Below, in pieces: positions 13,889-21,251 of a stretch of 22,640 nt of DNA. The position numbers and the translations under genes were made by a program. The first letter of the stretch is position 1; each line of letters starts with the position of its first letter. The stretch lies in IMG/VR virus record IMGVR_UViG_3300028569_000180, positions 1 to 22,640 of that record. The stretch is one strand, 5' to 3'. Source of the DNA: a virus. The notes beneath the pieces are model-generated. The model was not told the origin of the DNA. It saw only the letters and a program-made list of their open reading frames with translations, and ran no database searches.

Positions 13889-16205
13889 CGAAACGCAGAT
13901 CACAGAGCTGATCGTCGATGCCCGGGGTGCGACCGCGGGGTCGGCCGAGTATGTGCGCGCCATGGCGGCCGCCCAGCGGGCCGTGGACCAGCTCTACGAT
14001 CGCGACCAGCGTCTGGCCGAGGCGCAGCGGCGCGGGGTAGGGGTTATGCAGGCTTCAGCCGGTGGCATTGCCCGCACGGCGGCCGCCTGGGACCGGCTGC
14101 GCTCTTCAATCGACCCCGTGGCGGCGGCCGAGATCCGGGCGCAGCGCGAGATCGAACGGGCGGTGGTCAGCGCCGACAATGCCGTCAAGCGGGGTCTCGC
14201 CACCGAAGTGCAGGCCGCTGCCGTAATCGAGAGGTTGCGGCAGCAGCAGGTCATCGACCTGCAGCGGGTACGTGATGCGCAACAGCAGGTGACGGATTCG
14301 CGCGTTGCCGACACGCATGTTCGCAACGACAACGCTGCTGTCCGGTCTGAACGGGCGGGCCGGTTCGAAACCGGCAATATCGCGGCGCAGTTTCAGGACG
14401 TCGCCGTTACTGCAGCAATGGGCATGAACCCGCTGACGATCGGCTTGCAGCAGGGTACCCAGCTCAGCGCCGTCATCGGCCCTATGGGCGCCGCCGGCGC
14501 GGTGCGAGCGCTGGGTGCAGCCTTTCTTGCGCTGATCAGTCCCGTGTCGCTCTTCACGATCGGCGCTGTGGCGGCAGTCGCCGCGATTATTCAGCTCGTG
14601 GGCGCGATCACCAACGAAACACCCAAGGCTGAGGAGGCGCTAGCGACTCATCTTGAGCTAATCGAGCAGCTGACGCGTGGGTATGACAGGGCCCGGGAGG
14701 CGGCGACCGGCGCGCTGGAGCGCGCCCAGATGCTACCGCGCGGTGTGGTCCTCTCCGACCTTGCCAAAAGTCTAAGCGAGCAGGCCGAAGCGGCCGGCAA
14801 GCTGCAGGAAAAGATCGACGCTACTAACAAGTCGCTGCAGGAAAGCGCCGATTTCGTTCGGGACATGCGCAAGGTCGGCGCCTCGCTGGGCGGCGACGAT
14901 ACCGAGCTTGCTAAGGTGCAGCAGCAGGTTGAGCTGATCCGCGATCTGGGTCTCTCGGCCGCCAGCACGGTTCCCGACATAGAAGCCGCCATGCAGGCGG
15001 CGCGCGAGCTCTACAATACCAGCGACGATCCGGCGCTGCGCGATATGGCCAACGATGCCTTCACGCTGGGCCAGAACCTGCTGGCCGTCGAGGCCCAGGC
15101 TTATGCGTCTCGGGCCGCGATCTCGGCGCTGCAGAACGAGGCGGCGTTCGACGATGCCATCGCCGACGCCGAGCGGTTCGCCGCCGCGATCGGCAAGATC
15201 AGCGGCCTGCGGCCGGAGCTGCGCTCGCCGCGCGAACAGGCAGTTGCGGCGCTGAACGAGGCCAAAGCCAGCGGCGGCTCCATCGAACGTCTCGCGGCGG
15301 AAAAGACGTTTGCCAGCGTGATCTCTGACATGGACGAAGCGGACCGCCGGCGCAAGGCAGAGGAGGGTGCGCGGGGCGCCGCTTCGGCCGCGAAGCGTGA
15401 GTCTCCGGCCGACAAATTCGGCGGCGCCGTGGCGCAGATGGAACAGGAGATCGCCGGCATCGAAGCGCGCACGGCCGCGCTCGGGCAGGCCACCTTCGAA
15501 ACCGAGCGGGCTCGCGCCAGCACAGAACTGTTCAATGCGGCCAAAGAAGCCGAACTGGCGATCGACGCGCCGCTCGAGGCGCAGATCGACGCCCTCGCGA
15601 CGCGCTACGCCGAGGTGCAGCTGGCGGCCGAGGGCGCGCAGCTGACGATGGCCAACCGCACGCCGTTCGAGGAACTGGGGTCCGAACTGAGGGGACTCCA
15701 CGAGCTGCTGGCGGCCGGGGCGATTAGCTGGGAGACCTATGCTCGGGCAGTGGGCAATGCCACGGCCAATGCCGCGGGCACCGCCATCGGCGCGCTCGCC
15801 AATCTCTCCTCGAGCCTGTCGTCGGCGTTCGAGGACAACAAGGAACTGGCGGTGGCGACCGCCGTGCTCAAGGGCGCGGAATCGGTGGCCTCGGCGTATG
15901 CGGCAGGCAATGCCGTGTTCGGGCCGATCGGCGGCGCGGCGTTCGCGGCTGTGGCGGCCCTCGCGGCGGCCAAGAATGTCTCGGACGTCATGTCGGTCAG
16001 CCGGACGTCCAAAAGCATGGCGGGCGGCGGCGGGGCAGGGGCCACGCCGGCGATCCCGGCGGCGGCCGCAGCGCCGCAGAGCAAGTATGTCGGCGTGAAC
16101 CTCTACGGCGACAGCTACAAGCGCGAGACGGTGGGCGGGTTGTTCGAACGGCTCAGCGACGAGCTCGACGACCGCGGCGTCAAGCTCAGCGTCAGCTACA
16201 AGTAG
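13881..16205 (+). CDS. Tail tape measure protein
   Basis: 774 residues from ATG 13881, which overlaps the gpGT stop; the open frame continues upstream but inside the chaperone gene. The N-terminal ~150 residues are coiled-coil-like (ARGATAGSAEYVRAMAAAQRA and on). The segment FQDVAVTAAMGMNPLTIGLQQGTQLSAVIG (from about residue 170) is characteristic of lambda gpH-type tape measures. A hydrophobic stretch to about residue 250 follows, probably inserted in the host membrane on DNA entry. Long Ala/Glu/Arg helices fill about 260-600, and the Gly/Ala-rich C terminus (about 640-774) would bind the tail tip. At roughly 0.15 nm per residue it predicts a tail near 115 nm, an inference from the family rule. 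Confidence 0.9.
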   Translation: MADETQITELIVDARGATAGSAEYVRAMAAAQRAVDQLYDRDQRLAEAQRRGVGVMQASAGGIARTAAAWDRLRSSIDPVAAAEIRAQREIERAVVSADNAVKRGLATEVQAAAVIERLRQQQVIDLQRVRDAQQQVTDSRVADTHVRNDNAAVRSERAGRFETGNIAAQFQDVAVTAAMGMNPLTIGLQQGTQLSAVIGPMGAAGAVRALGAAFLALISPVSLFTIGAVAAVAAIIQLVGAITNETPKAEEALATHLELIEQLTRGYDRAREAATGALERAQMLPRGVVLSDLAKSLSEQAEAAGKLQEKIDATNKSLQESADFVRDMRKVGASLGGDDTELAKVQQQVELIRDLGLSAASTVPDIEAAMQAARELYNTSDDPALRDMANDAFTLGQNLLAVEAQAYASRAAISALQNEAAFDDAIADAERFAAAIGKISGLRPELRSPREQAVAALNEAKASGGSIERLAAEKTFASVISDMDEADRRRKAEEGARGAASAAKRESPADKFGGAVAQMEQEIAGIEARTAALGQATFETERARASTELFNAAKEAELAIDAPLEAQIDALATRYAEVQLAAEGAQLTMANRTPFEELGSELRGLHELLAAGAISWETYARAVGNATANAAGTAIGALANLSSSLSSAFEDNKELAVATAVLKGAESVASAYAAGNAVFGPIGGAAFAAVAALAAAKNVSDVMSVSRTSKSMAGGGGAGATPAIPAAAAAPQSKYVGVNLYGDSYKRETVGGLFERLSDELDDRGVKLSVSYK

Positions 16206-16217
16206 CGGACCGACCAA

Positions 16218-17030
16218 TTGGCCTTCTTCCTTGCCCCCGCCCTGGTGCTGACGCCGCCGGTCGGGTTCGAACCGCACGACCCGGTGATCCTCTGGGACAA
16301 TCAGGTGCGCGAAGCCTACATCACGGCCGACAGCGAAACCGCTGACGACCCGATCACCAATGCCGCCAATCCCGGCACCGACAATGTGTGGACGGCGGCG
16401 ACGGCGACCGACCCGATCACCATCAATGTGGTGCTGGCGGGCGACGGGCTGATCCAGGCCGTGGGCATTGGCTACCACAATCTGGGTTCGACCGGCTGCA
16501 GCGTCGCCATCTGGGGCAAGACGGCCGAAGAGGGCGCCGTGTTCGTGGAGCTCAATGCCGCGAGCCTCCTCGGAAATGACGAGCCGGCGTTCCTGCGCAT
16601 CTCGGACGTCAACCTGGCCGAGCTCGAACTGCGGCTGGTGCCGAACGGCACCGCGCCTTTCATCGGCGCCTACTATGCCGGCGAGGTGCTGACCCTCGAT
16701 AACGGCATCGAGGTCGGCCACACGCCGATCAGCGATGGCGACGACGTCACGCTCATGAACGGCTACTCGCAGGGCAGCCGTTATCTCGGCTCGATCGTGA
16801 CCGCGGCGAAGCGCTCGTCGAACCCGACGATCCGGCTCATCGACCCCGACTATTACCAGGCCAGGGTGCGGCCCTTCATCCGCGCCTTCAACCGCGGCGT
16901 GCCGTTTTTCTACAGCTGGGACGGCAGAGACGCCGGCTATTGCTGGGCCAGTGCCTCGACCAAGCCGGTGATCAGCCAGCGGACCGGCGAATATGACGTG
17001 ACGCTGCCGATGGACGGCATCGCCACATGA
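16218..17030 (+). CDS. Distal tail / minor tail protein, TTG start
   Basis: 270 residues. The only reasonable start is TTG at 16218, since no in-frame ATG occurs until well inside the conserved-looking sequence; a weak GCGGA lies upstream. Residues ~25-125 resemble a discoidin-like beta sandwich: NVWTAATATDPITINVVL, then GLIQAVGIGYHNLGSTGCSVAIWGK and a later ELELRLVPN strand. The C-terminal third (SRYLGSIVTAAKRSSNPTIRL, FIRAFNRGVPFFYSWDG) looks like a small tail-tip domain that would dock on the hub. Its location between tape measure and hub is the distal tail protein slot of siphophages. A carbohydrate-binding role is possible but unproven. It overlaps the next start by ATGA. Confidence 0.8.
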   Translation: MAFFLAPALVLTPPVGFEPHDPVILWDNQVREAYITADSETADDPITNAANPGTDNVWTAATATDPITINVVLAGDGLIQAVGIGYHNLGSTGCSVAIWGKTAEEGAVFVELNAASLLGNDEPAFLRISDVNLAELELRLVPNGTAPFIGAYYAGEVLTLDNGIEVGHTPISDGDDVTLMNGYSQGSRYLGSIVTAAKRSSNPTIRLIDPDYYQARVRPFIRAFNRGVPFFYSWDGRDAGYCWASASTKPVISQRTGEYDVTLPMDGIAT

Positions 17031-19576
17031 GCATCCGGCAGGCGGTGCTCTATGCCGAACTCGATATCGACTGGTGCCAGCTCCGCTTTGGCGAGACCAC
17101 TGATGCCGGCACCTGCACGGCGACGATCGGCGAAGCCAGTCCGGCCAAATGCTTCAACACCATTGCCACCTGTCCAGTGCGCGAGGTGTTCGACCCGGCG
17201 CCGGTGACGCTGCGCTTTGCCGAGCCGCAGGACTATCTGAGCAAATCGATCCGGGCGATCCAGTCGATCGTCTCAGTCGACTTCACGCACGCCCGGCTCG
17301 AACCGGGCGAGTCGCTGGGGACCCGGGGCACCGTCCGGATCCAGTTCAGGGAACATCCGTATCCCGACACCGGCCCGGGCTTTGACAAGTATGTCACCGA
17401 GCGGCCCTACAGCGCCTATGGGCAGGGCAGCTTCTGGAGCAAGTTCCGGGCCCGGCAGCCCTTCCTCCGCAGCGAGCCGCTGCGGCTGATCATGGGCTTT
17501 GCCGACCAGGCACTGGCCGAGATGGAAACCCGGCATTATTTCGTCGACAGTTTCGACGGGCCGACGCCGGACGGCCTCTACACGCTGATCGCCAAGGATC
17601 CGCTGAAATATCTCGACGGTGACCGGGCCAATGCGCCGCGGCCAAACAAGGGGTATCTCAGCGCCGACATCGCCGCGGACGCGACCGGGGCAACGCTGGC
17701 GCCTGCCGGCATTGGCGACGAGGACTATGAAGCCTCCGGGCTGCTCTCGATCGGCGGCAAGGAGACCATCGAGTTCACGCGGTCGGGCGATACGCTGAGC
17801 TTTGTCGAGCGCGGCCTCTACGGCACCGAGCCGCAGGCGCACAAGGGCGAGGACCGGGTGCAGGTCGGCCTGCTGGTCGATGCCAAGAACCCGGCCGAAA
17901 TCGTCGATCTGCTGACCACAGGCTACGTGCCGGGCTGGGACGCGGATTGGAACCCAGTTGACGACTGGGAAGACGAAGTCACCGAGTACCTGCGGCGCGA
18001 ATATACACGCTTCATTCCCGAGCCGACGCCGGTCAACCAGCTCATCGACGAGCTGATCGTCCAGGCAGGGCTCTGTATCGGCTGGGACGATCTCCGCGCC
18101 GAAGTGTTTCTGCAGGTGCTGCGGCAGATCCCCACCGACGCGGCGGTCTACGATGACCGCATCAACGTTGTGGATACGCTCAGGATCCGCGAGCAGCAGT
18201 CGCGGCGCGTCTCGGAAGTGTGGATGCGCTATGCGCAGCGCAATCCGCTCGAAGGGCAGACGACAGACAATTTCCCCGGCTTCCAGGTCGGCGCGGACCC
18301 CGAAAACGAGGAGAACTACGGCCAGCCGGCCATTCGCAAGGTCTGGGGCACCTGGTTGCCGCTTGGCGCCAGCTCGGCCGCCAACCGTTGCATCGACCTG
18401 ATCATCGGCCGCTACGGCAAGCCGCCGCGCGAGTTTGCGTGGAGCCTTTTCCGCGGCACGCAGGAGCCGCCGGAAATCGGCGGCGGCTACCAGCTGGCGG
18501 CGCGGGGGTTGCAGGACGCGTCGGGTGCCGCAGAGCTGGTGCCGGTGCAGATCGTCGAGATCAAGCCGCTCAAGCATGGCTGGGACGTGGTGGCAATCGA
18601 GATGCGCTACACCAAGCGCGCCTCCGACGACGTGGCCAACAAGTCGATCTCGTTCAACGTCAACCAGAACGGTATCAACCTGCGGACGGTGCATGACACG
18701 CTGTTTCCCGATCCGGTGGACGGCGACACGATCAATGCGTTCATCCCCGAAGGCGTCATCCTGGGCGCAGCGGCGCTCGGGGCGCCAGCCTTCACCATTG
18801 GCAGCTGGCCGACGCTGAGCTTTACCGGCACGCGCACGGACGGCAGCGCCACGATCCTCGTGGACGACACATCAGAGTTCGCTGTGGGCATGCCGGTGGG
18901 TGGCCCCGGCCTCGTGGACTATCCGCGAATCGTCTCGATCGACCCCGACACCTCGATCACGCTCGATGACGAGGCGCAGGCCGATGGCGCGACGACGCTG
19001 GTGCTCTACACCATCATCATCAACCTCTATGCCCGCGGCCGTGGGCAGGGACCAGGCGGTCGCGGGGGGCGCGGCGCAAGCTGGAACCCGACGCAGAACC
19101 CGAGTAACGGCGAGGCCGGCGGTACGGCGCTCTACCTGCGCTATCCGATCAATCTCTTCCTCGACGTCGGTGCGGCGGAGATTTGGGCTGGCGGCAGCGG
19201 CGGCGGCGGCGCGGACGTGCTCAATCTCGACCAGGCGCGGGGTGGTGGGGGCGGTGGGGGCGCCGGCATTCCCGGTGGACCCGGGGGCGATGGACCCGGC
19301 AATGCGCAGGATGGCGGCACCGGCAGCCAGGATGCCGCCGGCCCTGGCGGCAATTCCTACGCCAGCTTCAACTGGTGGACCGGACCGAATTCGTCGGGCG
19401 TCTACGGCGGACCGGGCGGCCCGCCCGGAGGGGTCGGTAGCGCCGGTGGACATCACGGCGGCAATGCCGACGAACAGCAGCCCGGCCAGGGCGGTCCGCA
19501 GGGCGCCGCGATCGATGGCGCCAGCTACGCCAAAAAGACCGGCAGCGGCGACATCCGCGGCACGCAGATCAACTGA
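17027..19576 (+). CDS. Tail tip hub protein with glycine-rich C-terminal domain
   Basis: 849 residues beginning in an ATGA overlap. The first ~640 residues look like a central tail hub (gp27/gpJ-type): repeated beta domains, a RQPFLRSEPLRLIMGF stretch, VEDLLTTGYV-like spacing segments, TPVNQLIDELIVQAGLCIGWDD with the following FLQVLRQI (about 340-370), and LPLGASSAANRCIDLIIGRYG (about 445-465). From about residue 668 the composition switches to Gly-rich sequence (GRGQGPGGRGGRG, GGGGGGGAG, GGPGGPPGG) interrupted by short aromatic or aliphatic strands. That pattern resembles polyglycine-sandwich adhesins such as T-even gp38, which bind the host receptor. The receptor-binding role is inferred from composition and position only. 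Confidence 0.8.
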   Translation: MSIRQAVLYAELDIDWCQLRFGETTDAGTCTATIGEASPAKCFNTIATCPVREVFDPAPVTLRFAEPQDYLSKSIRAIQSIVSVDFTHARLEPGESLGTRGTVRIQFREHPYPDTGPGFDKYVTERPYSAYGQGSFWSKFRARQPFLRSEPLRLIMGFADQALAEMETRHYFVDSFDGPTPDGLYTLIAKDPLKYLDGDRANAPRPNKGYLSADIAADATGATLAPAGIGDEDYEASGLLSIGGKETIEFTRSGDTLSFVERGLYGTEPQAHKGEDRVQVGLLVDAKNPAEIVDLLTTGYVPGWDADWNPVDDWEDEVTEYLRREYTRFIPEPTPVNQLIDELIVQAGLCIGWDDLRAEVFLQVLRQIPTDAAVYDDRINVVDTLRIREQQSRRVSEVWMRYAQRNPLEGQTTDNFPGFQVGADPENEENYGQPAIRKVWGTWLPLGASSAANRCIDLIIGRYGKPPREFAWSLFRGTQEPPEIGGGYQLAARGLQDASGAAELVPVQIVEIKPLKHGWDVVAIEMRYTKRASDDVANKSISFNVNQNGINLRTVHDTLFPDPVDGDTINAFIPEGVILGAAALGAPAFTIGSWPTLSFTGTRTDGSATILVDDTSEFAVGMPVGGPGLVDYPRIVSIDPDTSITLDDEAQADGATTLVLYTIIINLYARGRGQGPGGRGGRGASWNPTQNPSNGEAGGTALYLRYPINLFLDVGAAEIWAGGSGGGGADVLNLDQARGGGGGGGAGIPGGPGGDGPGNAQDGGTGSQDAAGPGGNSYASFNWWTGPNSSGVYGGPGGPPGGVGSAGGHHGGNADEQQPGQGGPQGAAIDGASYAKKTGSGDIRGTQIN

Positions 19577-19588
19577 GGACATCGGCTC

Positions 19589-20590
19589 ATGCCTTACGCC
19601 CCGTGGCGGCAGTACATCACCGATGCTGCCGGCAACATCATCACCAATGCGCAGGTGCGGGTCCGGCAGGAGCGCCAGGGCCTGCCGCCGGCGCAGATCT
19701 ATGCCGACTCCGAGCTGACGCAGACCAAGACCAACCCGTTCCAAGCGACGGATGGGCTGGCCGAGATCTACGCCCGCGGCGGCTTCTATCGCGTCGATAT
19801 TGTCGCGCCGGGTCTGAGCATGCCGCCGCTGCGGTTCGTGGCGATCGGCAACGCCCAGGCTGTCGACACCGACCAGATCGGCATCGGCTCGAACACTGAC
19901 AAGCAGGTGGCCAACCTCACCGCCCGGGCGGTCTATGACGATGAAGAGGAAGACTTCTCGGTCCTCATCTCCGATATTGGCGACGGGCGGGCCGGCATCT
20001 CCAGCAAGCTGTCCGGCGACACGGCGGACTGGAGCGAAATCGCCATCATCACGGGCAAGACCGGCACCGGAACGGGGCTGAGCTTCGACGTTACGGTCGC
20101 GGACCTTACCGAGCGTGCCCTCTACGACGATGAGGCAGAGGGCTATCGTGCGTTGGTCTCCAACGCCGGCAACGGGCGATCGGCCGTCTACGTCAAGCTC
20201 TCGGGCGACTCCGCCGACTGGAGCGACCCGAATTATCTCGACGGCGGGCTCTTCGACCTGACGATCCAGGTCAACGACTTCCCGTACTCGGGCGAGCAGG
20301 TGCTCAACCACATCTTCCGCGAGCCGATCAACTTCGAGGCAGGATTCACCGGAAGTGTCGGCAAGGCGGAGGGCTTCTCCACCGGGGAGGCGATCTTCCT
20401 GTTCTACAAGAACGGGGTCGAGATCGGCAGCGTGACCTTCGACAACTCGGTCGACCCGACTTTCTCGCTGCCGGGCGGGGCTTCCTTCGACACGGGCGAC
20501 ATCGCCAAACTGATCGCGCCCAGTCCGCAGGACGCCACCCTGTTCAACGTGACGATCACCCTGGCCGGCAAGCGTCTGCCGGCCTCCTAA
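19589..20590 (+). CDS. Tail fibre/appendage protein with tandem ~45-residue repeats
   Basis: 333 residues; the GAGGA overlapping the previous stop lies 12 nt before the ATG. N-terminal ~90 residues form an Ig/prealbumin-like beta domain (YITDAAGNIITNAQVRVRQ, then GLAEIYARGGFYRVDI), probably the attachment module to the tail tip. Two related repeats follow at about 107-149 and 169-213: LT-x-RA-x-YDDE, then an LVS/LIS-x-x-G-x-GR segment and a KLSGD-x-ADWS motif. These are common in phage and prophage fibre proteins. The C-terminal ~110 residues carry a distinct beta domain (FLFYKNGVEIGSVTFD, ATLFNVTITLAG) that could be the tip. No enzymatic motif is seen. Confidence 0.75.
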   Translation: MPYAPWRQYITDAAGNIITNAQVRVRQERQGLPPAQIYADSELTQTKTNPFQATDGLAEIYARGGFYRVDIVAPGLSMPPLRFVAIGNAQAVDTDQIGIGSNTDKQVANLTARAVYDDEEEDFSVLISDIGDGRAGISSKLSGDTADWSEIAIITGKTGTGTGLSFDVTVADLTERALYDDEAEGYRALVSNAGNGRSAVYVKLSGDSADWSDPNYLDGGLFDLTIQVNDFPYSGEQVLNHIFREPINFEAGFTGSVGKAEGFSTGEAIFLFYKNGVEIGSVTFDNSVDPTFSLPGGASFDTGDIAKLIAPSPQDATLFNVTITLAGKRLPAS

Positions 20591-20610
20591 CCCCCAGAGG
20601 ACATTTCCCC

Positions 20611-20853
20611 ATGCCCAAGAAAACCACACCAGCGACGGTGGGGCACCGCTTTGCCGTGTCCGGCCCCGCCGACTTTCTCGTCGGCACCAAGCTCACCGCC
20701 AAGTGGCTGCCGGGCGGCAGCTATCGCGTCACCGAAGAGAACTGCGTCCGCGTCGGCGAACTCATCGCCGAAGGCATCGCCACTGACCTCGGCGTCGGCC
20801 GCAGCGGCGGTCCTGCCGGCGTCGCGACTACCGGCTTAAGGAGCCCCGCATGA
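20611..20853 (+). CDS. Small tail-region protein, unknown function
   Basis: 80 residues, start supported by AGAGGA about 9 nt upstream. The sequence FAVSGPADFLVGTKLTAKWLPGGSYRVTEENCVRVGELIAEGIA looks like a compact beta-plus-helix protein of a type often found among phage fibre genes. Its C-terminal Gly/Ala tail is probably disordered. I do not recognise a family. The stop overlaps the next gene by ATGA, so the two are probably coupled and may be small subunits of the same appendage. Confidence 0.65.
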   Translation: MPKKTTPATVGHRFAVSGPADFLVGTKLTAKWLPGGSYRVTEENCVRVGELIAEGIATDLGVGRSGGPAGVATTGLRSPA

Positions 20854-21227
20854 GTATCACCCACGTAACGGCCGTCCGGTCCGCGCTCGCCGACCTGATC
20901 GATAGCCTCATCAACACCGGCGGCGGCACCGCAGTGCTCCGGCTGCGCGACAGCACCACGACGATCGTGGACTTCAGCCTCGCCAACCCGGCCTTCGGCG
21001 CCGCCTCGAGCGGCGTCATCACCCTGGCCGGCGTTCCGATCGCGGCTGTTGCCGCAGCTGCCGGCGATGTCGATAATTTTCAGATTCTCGACCGGGGCGG
21101 AGCGCTCGTCCTGTCGGGTTCCGTCACTGGCGCTGGCGGAGGCGGCGATATCGAAGTCAGCAACATCTCCATCGCCAGCGGGCAGGACTGCTCGCTCGAA
21201 AGTCTGACCTACACCGCTTCGGCCTGA
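20850..21227 (+). CDS. Small phage appendage-associated protein
   Basis: 125 residues beginning in ATGA. The layout is one N-terminal helix (TAVRSALADLIDSLINTGGG), a beta region (TAVLRLRDSTTTIVDFSLANPAFGAASSGVITLAG), and a C-terminal beta domain with a GAGGGGDIEVSN motif and GQDCSLESLTYTA. Proteins with this organisation (helix, NPAFG-AASGVIT, VLSG-VTGAGGGGDIE) are frequent next to fibre genes in tailed phages; their role is unknown to me. It lies directly before the long repeat protein, whose ribosome-binding site begins 13 nt after this stop. Confidence 0.7.
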   Translation: MSITHVTAVRSALADLIDSLINTGGGTAVLRLRDSTTTIVDFSLANPAFGAASSGVITLAGVPIAAVAAAAGDVDNFQILDRGGALVLSGSVTGAGGGGDIEVSNISIASGQDCSLESLTYTASA

Positions 21228-21251
21228 TTCCGGGGCGACTGAGGAGCGCCC

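Noticed and set aside
14772-16721. 649-residue open frame on the minus strand across the tape measure gene
   Set aside because: Shadow of the tape measure and distal tail genes; crosses a real gene junction and lacks recognisable motifs.
18872-20629. 585-residue open frame on the minus strand across the hub and fibre genes
   Set aside because: Shadow caused by high-GC third positions; spans two plus-strand genes with good ribosome-binding sites.
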